Shown: positions 24,963 through 44,050, numbered from the stretch's first letter. The stretch is DNA of 64,000 bases from Rotaria sp. Silwood1 (GCA_905250075.1 CAJNOP010000004.1:1736971-1800970); one strand, 5' to 3'. The notes: a model not told the origin generated them from the sequence alone. Numbers and translations are program-made.

Positions 24963-26592
24963 AAACTTATGCTTGTTTTTTTGTTTTCAGTTTTGTTAAA
25001 TGAGAGAATGATTATTGTGTAAATAAATTAAAGAACAAAAGAAAAAGAAAGATGACAGTTTTATCTTGATAGAACACTGTCAATAATTTATATAAATGTC
25101 TTATGGCTTTTTTATTTTTTTGATTTGATTTAATTCACACATTATTGTTATAATTGTTGTCGGTAGCGGCAAATGAAAAAAAAAGAGCTTGAATAGATCT
25201 TTATAAAAAAACGAAACAATTTTCTCAATATTAAATTGTAAGACAATAAGTTACCAATCAACTGTACAATCTATTATGAAAATTTTAATTGTGTGAATAA
25301 ATAGCAGACAGAATCTAATGCTTGATCAGCCTTTTGGCAGTAATGGCATGCATCAATGAAGTTTGACCACTCCATTACAGTTAAGCTTGATTGATCTATT
25401 GTTGTTTAATTTTGTTTTTTTGTTTCATTTCAATGATGATGATGATCTCCATATTTAAGTTGAATGAGATGAAAAAAAAAGAAAAATCGTTTTTAATCGA
25501 ATCAATTCTATGTCTTTGCCTTTTCCCACATTGAGAGGTTTCCTTTTTTTTTTTTTTTTTGAAAATGTTGTTCTCATGTTCATAAAGAAAAATAGAAACC
25601 CTATGTCGATGACATAATTTGTTCAATAAGGAAAGCTTAATGTGACAATTAGAAAATAAGATCAATGTTTGTCTATTTACTTTCTCTTTTTGTCTTTTTT
25701 TTTTTTTGAAATAACGATAATGATTAAACAAGAAAATTCAAGTGTGTATACTTTTTATTGACAATATATGTTGCTATTTAGAAAGACTATTTATCTTAAT
25801 CAAGGAAGAGAGTGTGAGATTTTTGACCATCAGGTTAAAGATATAAATATATAACAAGGATCAAAAGTAATATTGATTAATCGTTATAAATTATTAAAAG
25901 AAAAAAGAAAAGATAAGTGCAGTATTAAATGAAAAGGATTAGAGTATAAGAATTGATTTATGTTTAAAAGAAATTAAATTCAATATTGACATATTATTGA
26001 TCGATATGACTTTATATTGATTTAATCAAAGCGATAAGAAGTTGATTCGTTTTTTATTTTATTTTCTATAGATTATGTACACAATTTAAGTCAATTGATT
26101 TGTATTTTTTTCGAAAGTATCCATATTTTCAAAATTTATATATTTTTCATTGCTATTGTGGAAAAAAATGATCCATTTTAAATGCATGATAGGACGTCAA
26201 AAACAAAAAAATTTTGAAATTAGTTGTTTCCTTCTTGAAATGACATCAAAGAATTATGTAGTGACGTTGTCAAGAGTGGACCAGGTCGGGCACCGCCCTA
26301 CCACTAGAAGAAAAAAAAAACCTGTAATAATTATCATCATTGACACTATATTTCATGAATTTCCCTTCAAGATCGTAGGGCATGGTTCTCTACCACCTAC
26401 GATCTTCTGGTTATACCACTTAAATTATTTTTATTATAGGATAAAAAGAAAATATATTTGATTATTGTTATAAGTCAGAAATCAAATAAAATTTGTGTTA
26501 GAAATTGATGCAACATATTGAAATAAGAACATTGTCACACATGAATATTATTAATCGTTTGTAAAAAGAAAAGAAAAGAAAAAAGAAAGAAA
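24963..26592. other. Intergenic region, no gene seen
   Basis: AT-rich, with poly-A and poly-T tracts. Long frames here (25396-25731 minus, 26150-26461 plus) are rich in Lys, Ile and Phe from simple sequence and show no motif. A perfect 11-base stem lies at 26369-26406. Confidence 0.4.
26369..26406. repeat. Perfect 11-bp inverted repeat (hairpin)
   Basis: AAGATCGTAGG at 26369-26379 is the exact reverse complement of CCTACGATCTT at 26396-26406, with a 16-base loop. It is about 190 bases from the tRNA gene. It could be a relic of a small element; no role is evident. Confidence 0.5.
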
Positions 26593-26666
26593 TGGTCCCT
26601 ATGAGGATCGAACTCATGACCTCCGCGTTATTAGCACGGCGCTCTAACCGGCTGAGCTAAGGGACC
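26593..26666 (-). tRNA. tRNA-Ile (anticodon AAT)
   Basis: The 74-nt minus-strand sequence folds into a standard cloverleaf. The acceptor stem GGTCCCT pairs with AGGGACC, with discriminator A. The D arm is GCTC-AGCCGGTTA-GAGC. The anticodon stem CCGTG/CGCGG encloses the loop CTAATAA, whose middle bases AAT (26630-26632) read isoleucine codons. The variable loop is AGGTC, and the T arm ATGAG-TTCGATC-CTCAT carries the B box. There is no intron and no encoded CCA. Boxes A (TTAGCTCAGCCGG) and B (GTTCGATCC) are the internal RNA polymerase III promoter. A run of T suited to termination follows just downstream on the minus strand. Confidence 0.96.
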
Positions 26667-28505
26667 ATGCTTATTTTACTCGAAAAATTTCATATCTTTC
26701 TTGTCATATTATATGAAATTAAATACAAAAAAAAATATCTATAAACACATTTGAAGACACTAAGATACAATGATATTGTACAATGATTAAACTTGATAAC
26801 ATTCAAATGTTATTCAAACTATAAAAAATGCATGTTGAAGATATTGTCGCATGCTCATGATGAAAAAATCAATAATTTGTTGAAAAACGAATATTTTTAT
26901 CGATAGTTGTTCGATATTTAATATACTGAAATAAATTTTCTCTGTTCTTTCTTTCAATGATATAAGAGGAAAACGTTATGTTTCAATTTAGTTTTTTTGA
27001 AAGGAAAAAATAAAAATGTACAATCAGTGACATTTATTACTAAGAGCAGTGTATCAGTGCATATCAACACCTTTCTAAATAACACTATCGATTAATTATT
27101 TGATTATCTATTCGTAATCTTGTTCATAACTATCGCATATCAATAATCACTCGTTGTTCAAAGCAACAGGCGGCTAACTTTTCTTTCCGTTTCTATTATT
27201 TAACAAGTTTTTATCAAAATTTTGTTCTTCGCTAGAATAAATTTTAAAAAGAAGACAACGTCTTAGTAAAGATCAGAAAACGGATGATATTGATTTGATT
27301 TGAGTACTCTCATCTTGTACTCAATCACGTACTTAGAGTGTATCAAAAATAGTATTGAAGGCACTTCAATGCTCTCCATTTCTGCAATATTTCACTGTTC
27401 TTCAACTAATATCATAATAATGAAATTTTGATAAGAGGCAGCTGTCATAATATATGACGATAAAATTATATCATATTGTCTTCGTATTGTTATTCTTCTC
27501 TTTTCTTTTTCTTATTTTTGTCTTCTTTAACACTTATTCATTTATATACATTACAGTATACAAAAAAAAAGATAGTGGCGGTGTATAACAAAATGGAAAT
27601 ACCGAAATAAGCTCATCAAGTTTTTGTTTGATTCAATGTTTGAAATGATCGACCTAGTACTCTGCTAAGACTTGCGAGGGAATGTTTTCAACTTATTAAT
27701 CGCTTTTGAATTCAAAGTGATAGGAATTTTACTAGAATTTGAGTCTCTGCAATAGTATATATCAACAAATCGAATGGTGATATTTCGACTTGAGATTTTG
27801 CTTACAGACAAATCTATTTTTTAGTAGGATGGCCTGAAAAATTCCATTCGAAAAAAATGTTTTCCCAAGCTATTAAAGTCCCAAAAAATCACTCATTCCA
27901 CAAAAGATGCTAGAATTTTTGTGTTTTAGAACTTCAATATATCAGGAAGAAAATCTTTTCTTTTGAGATCAAATTTTCTAGACATTCTACTGACACATAT
28001 ATTTATCTATGAGAAAAATCTCAGGTTAAAATATCATCATTGAATGTGCTGATATATTCCATAACACAGGTTAATTCTGGTCAGAAAGGCTAAAAAGACT
28101 TATGATTTTGAGGTTTTTCATATTTTCCTAGAGTTCACCTTATAAGTAAAAGATACATAGCGAAGACAATATGATCTAATGTTACTGTTATGTATTAAAT
28201 GCGTATAGAGAGAAACTTCTCTTACACTTTCTATAAGGTATTGGACTACAACCGTTGCTACTTTTTTGTATACTTTAAGAATATCAAGAACTTCAAAAAC
28301 AAAATTCATAACTTTATTAAATTTTGTGTTCATTTTCTATTTGAATACTTGACACGTCCTCTCGTTTTCGTCTTGATACTTCTCATTAAGCAAATATCAA
28401 AATGTTTTGTTTTTGTTTTGAATATTTTATTCTCTGTAAACACGTAACAAGAAAAATTACACACCACATAGAAAAGACAAAAAAAAAAATAATCGAATAT
28501 CTTTG
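26667..28505. other. Region downstream of SYF1, no gene seen
   Basis: AT-rich sequence searched on the minus strand for the missing C-terminal SYF1 exon; none was recognised. Frames at 28118-28333 (minus) and 28199-28447 (plus) overlap each other and show no motif. Confidence 0.4.
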
Positions 28506-31500
28506 TTAATTAGCCTATAAAAAAAAAAAGACAAGTGAAAAAAGAAAAAATATTTTTTTTTTGTCGAATAAAAATAAATTCTTACTTGAGTTGTTGATGT
28601 TTCTTCTCCCATTGATGCAGCCATCATTTGTGCAGCCATATAATTAACTTGAACATTATATGTTGCTTGTACAGAACGTTTTATTCTTAACATTTCACGC
28701 ATTGTATCTTCATTACCATGTTTAATTTCAAATTCTTTCCATGTTTGCCAAAAATCATTATGTATCTAAATAAAATAAAATTAGATAAAAATAAAAAGAA
28801 AAGAAACTTACTCTTGGATCACACATTTGTGAACAATGTGAATAAATTGCACGTGCACGATCAATTTCACCTAATTTTCTTTCTAAATCTGCATAACGTA
28901 AACACATATCTCTAATAGCACGTTCATCTTCTAATGATTCAATTGCTTTTTCATATATTTCACGTGTTGCTGTTATACCTTGCATTTCACCACAACGTTT
29001 TATATAAATATTAAACATCTAAAAAAAAAGAAATTCTTTTTTTTTTTGTTTTTTTAAATTCAAAAATCATATATTTACTTCTTCTTTTTCTTTTGGTTCA
29101 ACTGCATTTGTTGCACGTTCATAAATTTTTAATGCTCTTCTATCAAGACCATGTTGTTCTTCTAATTTTGCATATAATAAATATAAATTTTTAGCAAATT
29201 TAGCTGGACAATGTTCTAAACATTGTTCAAATAAATCTCTTGCTCGTTCTAATTTTGAACCATCGGAATAACGTTCAACAAATTTACATAAATAAGTTAA
29301 CCATATATCATAAACATTAGGCCATTTAAATAATGCAATACCTTTTTCATAAGCACGAAAAGCATCTTCATAATATTTATTTTCTTCTAAATAAAGTCCA
29401 TAATTAATAATTATTTGTGGTGTTGCTATACGTAAATCAAGAATACGATCATATACAGATTTACATGTTTGAAATGTTCCATAACATTCTTCTAAATCAA
29501 CATAAAATGACCATAATTTTAAACTTTTATGTAAACGTAATTGAACTGTTTCATTAGTATCATAATAATCAACCTTAAAAGAAAAAAAAAAATTTTTTTC
29601 ATATGAAAAGATTAATATAATAAATAGGAGTCAGTAGGATGCGAAGAAGTCAAGAGCGAAAATAATTAATGATATACGAGGTTTACTAATTGATAGACGA
29701 TTGAAACAGATAGATATATAGAAAAATCTCAAAAGAAACAAAAGTTTGTTTATGAATTTTCTCATAGAATAGATTTGCTGTCCAAATGAAATTCGAATAA
29801 ATCCAATCGGAATTTTCAGTACAGACAATCTGAATTTACAGCAATCCAGAATGTGGATGTGGAAGGTATTTATTTATCGAAAAGTTGATTTCATTGACTC
29901 ATAGATTAGATGAATGAGAGTTTTACATGGAGCCAACGGATAATCTTCTTAGACATTATTTGATTTAATTACGTTTAACCTCGAATCATTCACATTATAC
30001 GAATTCTTATTTATTTTTGGCAACAAAACAAATGTCTTTTTGAATATAAAACTCGAAGGAATATCACTATTACACATAGTAATGCTTCTCAGAAGTTATT
30101 TCAAGTCTTCTCATCGCCATCGAAGATAATTTTTAGTAAAAATATCAGATTTGCTAAAACTTAGTTTTTTGAATGCCGGGTTTTTAAGCGTGAATTTAAC
30201 ACAAAGACATCATTCAGAGGGCGTCCATGAGACCATCGAGGAATTTTTAAAGGACCCATACTCCCGAAAATTTTGACCCCCTCATTTTATTTATGGAATT
30301 GATAGCCCATGAGGTGAAACTACTATACCCAAAATATTAGCTCGATTGATCATATTACAAAAAAAGTTATGAGGACCATACTGATGACTAAACACTGATT
30401 AAATCAGAATTGATACCACGTAGTCATCAAGCAAAAATCAGTATTTTGAGAAATTATCTCTCAAGGTTAGTTGATCCCAGAAATTTGGATCGTGCATCGA
30501 ATGGGACAATAAAAATGCTAGAAAACCAGCCTAAAACAAAAAGTTTTTAATCCGTAAAAAAAAAATTTTTTTTTGGGAGTATGGGGTTTCTCGATCCTGT
30601 GGTGGACTCTCTCTTAAATAATTTTCTTAAATTGAAAACGAAAGATTGAAAGCGTTTGGTTCAACACTTGCTCATGTATAGAAACAGGCAAATGATAAGA
30701 CTGATTTTTCTCAAACTAATGAAATTCTACAATGAGTCTAGTTTTATTAAATTATTTATGCATATCTCTCAAAATTGGCTCAGATGAAAAAAAAATCATC
30801 CACAAGAAAGTCAAGTAAAATCATAACATTTCGTTCGAAAACTAATTAAACATTCAAATATTATTCATATTACAAATCTTAGATAAAAAAGAAATTTAAT
30901 TTAATTTCTTTTCTTATTAATATATAGTTTACTTTATGTCTTGGTAAAACAGTTGCTTGTTCCATTAATTTAATTGCTTCATGAGGTCTTTCATGTTCTA
31001 ATTCCATTTCACACCAAGCACACCAAACAGCTGCTAAATCATCAACATTTCGAAAATTAACTTTAATTGCTTTATCATATATATATCTAGCTTCATCTGG
31101 TTGTTGATATTTATCATAAAATTGTGCAAATGCAATCCATAAATCTTGTAATTTTCCTGTACAAATTTTTGGATCAATTGTTTGTACGGCTGTTGTAAAT
31201 GTTTGAATTATTTTATCATATTGTTCACCATATAATTTAACACGTTTTAACCATTCATTAACATTATGTGGATTTTGTCGAAGTAAAACACTATTTAACA
31301 TTAATGGACGACGATCCATTAAATATTCTAAACGTGCAAGACGAAGTTCAAGTTCAAGATCATCTAAGAAAAAAATACCAAAGTTAAATATTTATTTTCT
31401 TTTTATTTTACCATCTTCAGTTATATCTTCATTATCTTCATTTGATTTATTCATTAAAGCACTAATAAGACCTTCTTCAGATTGTGCATATGCATCAAAT

Positions 31501-34232
31501 ATTTGTGTAAAATCACGAACAGTAAGAACAGATTCAATTGCTTCTTCAAATATATCACGAGCCTTAAAAAAAAACATATAGTTTTTTTTTATTTCTAATC
31601 AAAATTATTCGTTTTAATAATACTTTTTCAAAACAACCACTACGTATATAATAATCAGCAAGTGATGTCCATAATTGTCCAACTTGATCTTTATATTTTA
31701 ATATACCTTGCCGAAGAATTGGTTCTACTTGAACAGATTTGATTTTTGTTGGATTTTTTGATACTAATTCACATAATTCATTCCATAACTTAAAAATAAT
31801 CAAAAATAAAAAAAAAAATTTTTAAACTAAAAAAAAAAAAAACTTTTACTTGATGATTTGATTTTCCTTGACGTGACACAAAATTATCACGATCTAATAT
31901 ATCAACATATAATTTTGCACATTCATCCAAATTTCCTATTTCTCTTAAATAATCAATATATTCTTCAGCACATTCAGGTTGTAACTAAAAGAAAAAAAAA
32001 ATTGAGTTTTATCTTTTTTTGCGGCATGGTCAAGTGTGATGAAATTTCAAAAAATTTCAACTCTTCTTTAGCAGAACAGAACGTTTAAAATTGTATTTCA
32101 AAACGAAGCGACAACCAAATAAACGTTCTGAGTAAAAAATGTTCATTTTTCAACAAGCTTTCGGAACATTAGGTCATTCCTTAACCGCTTCAGCGGAGTG
32201 TATTTTCAAAGAAAATGGAATCTATTGCGTAGCCTTCAGAAGATTACATATATAGCAAAAGTGGCTTTTTCACAGGGCTCTTTATCATTGCTTGTCACTA
32301 TGGTGAATCTTCTCCTCAGTTCGTTACTACACAGACGTTTTGGAACAAACTAAATTTTTACTGCTACAAAAAAAAAATAGATAAAAGTCTCACTAAATTT
32401 ATTACAATTTTCTTTCCACTTTCTTCATACGTTCTGAATTTTTTCTTGCATCTTTTCATCTCAAATCTAGAAAGTAGTTTTTAAAAGACAACTTATATGA
32501 ACAAGATGAAATACTGAAAAAAATCAATTTGTAAGATGGAACAGTTGTAATTATGTGATTTTGTACAGTATGTTCGAATATATGTATGACAAATTTTTCT
32601 CATGCGTATAAGACAGATCATTTTCAAGGAATCGATATTTTTCTAAATGGATAAAGTTAGTAGGTAGTCAACGAGAGAGTGTCAATTGTGCAGCTCACTA
32701 ACGATTTGCTTGATTCTATTCTGAAATAATCCATAAGAAAAGAACAAAAATAGATGCAGATGATGAACATATGTTAGCTTACGATCGGTGTTTTCAAGTA
32801 GACTCAATCAGTATCATAAGAGACAATCATAAATCGATTGTGAGTTGATTCAAAATTATCACGTATATCTATATGACTTGTCCTGAAAAGGTTAAACCCA
32901 CAGAACCGTATTAGGCAAAAAGAGTCAAAAGTAACCAGCTATCCGTCATCACCAAATCAAAGCTGTGATAAACTAATTACTTCATTTTGTTTCGAATTCT
33001 AAGGTATTTCCTAAGATGTGCATACTTATAAACAAAAACTAATGTAAAATACTTAATCATGTAAAAACACCATGATTTTTGAATATTAATCAAATTCCAT
33101 AAAGCATTCTTTCTACAAAACGGATTTATTTGATGGAACTTATTGAATTCTACCTGGTGGCGCCATTTTTATTACAAAAATTACCAATATAAGTGAACAA
33201 TATGCACTATAAACAAGTTTCATGAGAGTATTTCATCAAAAATAGAGATGGCTTTTGAACACATTAGAGCTCTAACATTTTGTATGAGTGTCATATGTTA
33301 AAAGAGTACTTCGTATTCTGTCGATTAATATCTAATTGGAGAGTTTTATTTTGCACAAATTTTCGAGTTGACTACTTTAAAAAAGATTTTCCATAATGCT
33401 ACTAAAGAATAGAAATTCTATCGATGATCGTTTCAACTTTCTTTATTTTTAAGTTCAAATACTTCTTATGAGTGTGTGATCGATGATTGACCATGCCATT
33501 CATTATTATTATTATTAACTTACTTTAAGATATCTTTTATAAATTCGCATAGCTGTATCTGGTATTTCGGGATAACTAGTAACAAATTTAATATATAATG
33601 GCCATATACGATTATGTTGTGTTATTGGTAATGCTCGAATAGCTCTATCAAATACACGACGTGTACGAGTTATTTTACATTGATCTATTAAAAATTGACA
33701 ATAATCAAGCCATATTCGAGGCATCTAAAAATTAAATGATAAAGAAAAAAAAAAAACAAAAAAAAGTTTAATAATAAAATACTTTGTGCATAAAGACAAG
33801 AGAACGTTCAAAAGTATTATTAACTTCTTCATAAGAAGAATCAATAATACATTTTGAACGAATTTGTTTACGTCGAAGTTTTAAATAATTATACCATAAT
33901 TTATAACTAAATTAAAGAAAAATTTTATTAATAAGAAAATAAAAATACTATATATGAATATACCTTCCAGGTAATTCACGTAATGCTCGTTCATAGACAA
34001 GATTTATTTTATCATTAGGTCCTTCTTTAATATGATCAATATATCGAAGCCAAGCTTTAACTGAATATTGATTTCGAAGACAATCTTCTTCATAAAGTAT
34101 ATCAGTTTCATCCTAAATATTTTATAAATATAAAGAAGATGGTTTTTTTTTTGTCTTATTAAAAGTTCTTACAAAAATTAAATTGGTTGTTGATGTTTGT
34201 TCTGATGTTGATGAATCGTCTTCTGTAGTCAT
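28506..34232 (-). CDS. XAB2: Pre-mRNA-splicing factor SYF1 / XAB2 (3' end uncertain)
   Basis: Eleven exons join in frame to 766 codons: 34232-34173, 34112-33964, 33906-33783, 33724-33524, 31984-31850, 31788-31624, 31562-31412, 31363-30933, 29573-29079, 29018-28812 and 28765-28586. The protein is a chain of HAT (half-a-TPR) repeats, with repeated W-x-x-Y and A-x-x-IYERA patterns such as [32 protein letters not shown] and [19 protein letters not shown]1 is a scaffold of the NineTeen (Prp19) complex in the active spliceosome and in transcription-coupled repair. The last clear exon ends [14 protein letters not shown]. Its donor (GTAAGA) is followed by a possible acceptor at 28515, which would add only Ala-Asn and a TAA at 28506-28508. 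The usual acidic tail of about 80 residues is not seen. Introns 4 (31985-33523) and 8 (29574-30932) are over 1.3 kb; the latter holds a transposon-like insert. Confidence 0.85.
30220..30611. mobile_element. Probable MITE inside SYF1 intron 8
   Basis: The ends are imperfect inverted repeats of about 45 bases. The left end reads GTCCATGAGACCATCGAGGA, then CCCATACTCCCGAAAA. The reverse complement of the right end reads GTCCACCACAGGATCGAGAA, then CCCATACTCCCAAAAA. No coding frame is inside and no clean target duplication was found. It lies within the 1.36 kb intron between the exon ending at 30933 and the exon starting at 29573, in non-coding sequence, so it should be removed on splicing. Confidence 0.6.
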
Positions 34233-35558
34233 TAGTTTTTTTTTCTCTATTGACAATTACCAAGGATTGTAAATTAGATGAAAGTTTAGATGAAAAAAAA
34301 AATATTTCAACAGAGAGATTTTCTTATTAGTCGATTGAATTCTATCAATGAAAATAATGTGTCGTTTGTGAATGATGGCAGTAGTAGACAGTTTGAATTG
34401 AATGAAAACAAAAAAAAAAGAGGAGTCACTGTGTGATTTAGAAAGTGTAATGATAGACATTATTCTACTAAACAATCGTCTTCTAAGTAGACAAAAAAAC
34501 TTATCTTTTGATAGGATATTCTTCTACTAAAATATGTTTATTTTTTCATTTGAGCTAATACAACAAATCAGAAAGCTACAGATTCGACTACTGTATTGTA
34601 TAAAACAGATAATGAATATATAGATGTAAAAAACGATGAAGATATAAAATAGAAATCAAAATTCAGTTTCGTTATGTTCGGTAATAAAATTTTTGTCTTT
34701 ATACGATCGATTCTATCGAGACAACTGTGCAATGGTTTGCATCCATTAAAGCAAGAAGAAAATTTTCTCTAATTCCGTAGTCTAAATAAAAATAAACAAA
34801 CGTTCCCTATTTGAAATCTATCATCATTTCGATACAAATCGAAACCTTAATAAGAAATCATAAATTTCGAAATAAGCCCTATAGATTTGAATTTCTTCTA
34901 ACATTGTCGAAATTGTATCACGAATCTTCTCAAAAGTCATAATACGAATAAATCTGTGCGTAGTATTTGTTTTTGTCGTACTATTCAGCATCAATAATGA
35001 AAAATATCATTTTTGTTTATCATCAATTGGAAATATACTAAATTTTTAGAAATAAATATTAAGCACATATCTTTATTTTCTTTTATCAATTTAAAAATAA
35101 TTTACTTCTAGGTCATTGTCAAATACAATAAAGTGACATGTATTGAAGTATTAACATCAAGTTTCCTCAAGATTATAATTATTTCCCTAAACTAAAGTCT
35201 ATTATATATTATTACAAAGTCTTATATGACAAAAAAAAGCTAATCTTTAACTCTTTTCTTTTCTGATATTCATAGAAATGACTATATCGAAAATAACTTG
35301 ATATTCTCTAAGAAACCTGAAAACATGTTGATTGCAGTTATACGAATTGTTTTTGTTTATTAACCATAATCAAAAGCCGATATTAAATATAAGAAGAATA
35401 TTTTTGATGAAAACTGTTCTATGTCTAGCATAAATCTATAAAAGACTTTTATTATTTTCATTTGAGCATATAATCGAATGGATAAAAACAAAAAAAAAAA
35501 AGAAGAAAAAACTGACTACAATCTATATTTAAAAAAACAAATGTTAATTTTTGTCTTA
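34233..35558. other. Intergenic region between GDH and SYF1
   Basis: About 1.3 kb between two genes in the same (leftward) orientation. AT-rich, no supported gene. It should contain the 3' UTR of the GDH gene on its right and the SYF1 promoter on its left. Confidence 0.4.
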
Positions 35559-40963
<5,405 letters not shown>

Positions 40964-43307
40964 ATGTATCTTCGACATGTTTCTTTGAATTTAAGATCAA
41001 TTGTATTTACTCGTTGTCAAGTAAAAAATTCTTTTTTTTTTATCTATGTTTATTTATCATATTAATATTTCTTTAATAGAACGTTGGTAAATTAATCTTT
41101 CGTACATTATCAAATTCTTCTAATAATAAAATTGATTTATCTCAAGTAAAAAAATTCTCAAATGAAAATCATAATGATGAAATTGATACAAAAGTTACGA
41201 TTGAAACAATAAATGAAAACAAAACACGTGAGAAGATTGAATGGGATCGACTATCATTTGTTGAAAAATTTGTTGAAACATTTTTTTCATCTCAAATCAA
41301 TTCCATTGCAATTCTTGTAATTTATATTTTATTTTATTTTTTCTTATTCAAAAAAAAACATCAGGAAAAAAAGCATTTATTAATATTAGATTGTTGCTGG
41401 TGTTGGTTATGTCATATATGAGCAAGTTAAAAATGATTATGAAATAAAATCTACGTTTCGAAATGGTTCATGTCCGAATTTTAAATTCAAAGAAAAACAA
41501 TTACTTGAAAGAAAATCATTATTAAATTCTCTTGTAACTATTCTTACACCTGTTGCTGATAAACTTGTTTCATCATATTATATTGTACTTGGTGAACATG
41601 GAGTAGGGTTAGATATTTGATAATTATACAAAGAATAAATAACACAAAAAAAAATTCCTTTCAATTATAGAAAATCAACATTAATTCGACAAGCAGCACG
41701 AATAGTTGGTCGAGGTGTTATTTATGTTGATGGTTGATTATTATTATTATAAATGTATGCAAACTTATTTATTCCTTTCTAGTTCCATCGAATGTAAAGA
41801 AATTTGGTGTTGCTTTTGCTCATGCAATAAACTTTGATTTTAAAGAACATATTCGTTTATCAACATGGATCGAATCGACAATGTTTAGTTCACCACCTGA
41901 TGAAGGTATGCATTCAAGAACTTGTTTATTTTTGTTTGTCTTATTTTGTTTTTTTTTTGTTATCAAATGAATAATACTTTTTGATATTAATATTTATTCA
42001 GTTTGTTTTTCTATTTAGTGATAAAGTTTTGGCTAATGACTATTTATTTATTGTTCTAGGAGAAGAAAAAAGTTGGGAACGTGTCTTATTAATATTTGAA
42101 AAATATGCAATCGATTTTAAAAAGAAATATGGTTGTGTACCTGTATTAATCCTTGATAATTGTGATATACTTGCAGAAAAAGATCCAGAAATGCTTGAAA
42201 TATTACAAGATACAGCTAAAACAGCTATTGATGATTCATCATGGATTACTGTATTTGTTACATCAGTTGGAATTGCACCGGAACAAATGGAAGGTTTACA
42301 AAATAGATTTTTATTTTTTATAATAATAAATAAATATTGTATAAGTAGAAGTCACTGTCTCAAATAGAAATCGAAAAATATCATTGGTTATAGTTACACT
42401 TTTAGATACTTATCAAAAAGATAAACCAGCTAGTGTGATATGTCAACTGAGTATTTCACACCTGATGATATCTATTATAAGTTGTCAACTAATGTAATTT
42501 CGATTTCAATGTCAGTTTGCTTTTGAGTTCGAATTTGCCGCAACTAGAGTTGACTGATGGTTGTCTATGAGCCTTATCAATATAAAAACAAATGTGATTG
42601 TTTTGGAATTGTGTTTGAAACATGGATAGAAGATATTTTTTTTTAGAATAAAATATAATTTTTAAACTTAAGTATTTCTTTGTTATTGTTCAAAGGTCGA
42701 AGTAGTATTACACGAGCATCAACATTTTTCGAAATATCTGATCTCTCTGAAGAAGAATCAATGACTTATTTGATAGAAAAAAGAAATCTTTCTCAAGAAA
42801 TAGCCAAAGATCTTTACAATCTGTTCGGAGGACGTATAAAAAGTTTACAAAATGCAGCATCAAAATTAGAAAGTGGTGTATCTTTTCATAGTAAGTTAAA
42901 CTTAGAGATTTCCTAATGAAAAAAAGAAAAAACAACAACAAATCCTACTTTCTTAATTTCTTTTTGTTTTTTTTTAATTATTTTAAGCTATACGAAAATC
43001 AATTTTACAAGATATAGCACGTCGAATTGAAAAGATCAGATGTCGAAAAACTCTTCAAGAACAAACGTTCTTATTCAATGTTCTTTGTGTTTTATCATAT
43101 CAATCTGAAATAACAATTGATGAATTAATTGAAATTGAACAAGATGCTACTGTAAGACAAAAAATGTTAGATGAACTTCGTGATGAAACAATTCTTATCA
43201 GATCTGTTTCAACAGGTTCATATATATATCATAGTCAAAGTATAAAAGTATGTATTGAAGAGTATTATAAAGATAAATGTTTACATTATAAAACACGCAG
43301 AGTATGA
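40964..43307 (+). CDS. P-loop ATPase with mitochondrial-like N-terminus and one membrane segment
   Basis: Eight exons join in frame to 481 aa: 40964-41020, 41080-41316, 41390-41607, 41671-41732, 41783-41905, 42060-42293, 42696-42890 and 42988-43307. Residues 1-35 (MYLRHVSLNLRSIVFTRCQ onwards) are Arg-rich without acids, as in mitochondrial presequences. A hydrophobic stretch at about 93-108 (SIAILIVAGVGYVIY) could span the membrane. Walker A is GEHGVGKST at about 166-174, and Walker B is VPVLILDNCD at about 259-268. The later part has ITVFVTSVG (sensor-like) and a helical lid ending in KTLQEQTFLFNVLC. This is the layout of STAND/AAA-like ATPases, but I do not recognise the exact family or substrate. 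Intron 6 (42294-42695) is 402 bases and looks empty. Confidence 0.75.
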
Positions 43308-44050
43308 AATTGTAAAACATATAATTGTTTGTTTTGTGTTTTTTTTAGTATAAATTTTTTAGTATTATTATATTTTTGTTTGTTAAATTTTTAACTAAAA
43401 AAGAAATAAAGTCAAATGATAATCTAGCCAAATGTTATATATTTATCTATGTTGTTTTTGTACTCTGAAAGAATATCTAATTAGTATTATGATTTATTAT
43501 ATAAAATATTCATTAGTAATGTCTGGCGTCATTTTTTTAATGTGAGACGACTCAAGTTAATGAGAAGATTAGATCATATTGCTTGTGAAATATAATTAAA
43601 GTATAAGCCGATTTTTTTTTTTCTACATATGAAAAAGGTTAGGAATAACTACTTAGTTGATTTTGACTTCAAAGATTATACAATCGAGTTCAATTAATTG
43701 TAATATTACTTTTAAAGTTAATCAAATGTCCAGTTGTTTCTTGATGAAAAGATATGTTAGTTTTTCTTTGTCTTTTATTATTTGATTTCCATTCTTTACC
43801 AATTGGAATCATCTACTACAAAGAGAAAGATGAAATTCGACGTCGAAAGCGAGAACGATAAAACTGAACCAGTAAAAAAATAAATATATATATATAGTGT
43901 ACAGAAAACATAATAAACAAACACGCATACGTATACGTTAGACATAGCGTTGTGCTCGTTCTAGTCTAGTCAATCAAAAACAAAACAGCGAGTAAAATTC
44001 TAACACAAAGAAAATCAAAAATTTTTCTTTAAAATATCGTGCATTTGAAA
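43308..44050. other. Intergenic region between the P-loop ATPase and the low-complexity gene
   Basis: AT-rich. It includes GTATACGTATACG near 43930 in the probable promoter and 5' UTR of the next gene. No gene is supported. Confidence 0.35.

Noticed and set aside
26369-26406. Hairpin as a terminator or regulatory RNA
   Set aside because: A perfect 11-bp stem is present, but there is no T run or transcript context, and the tRNA gene does not need it. Kept only as a repeat.
28118-28447. Frames on both strands downstream of SYF1, tested as its missing last exon
   Set aside because: Neither resembles the acidic SYF1 tail, and no acceptor links them in frame to the exon ending at 28586.
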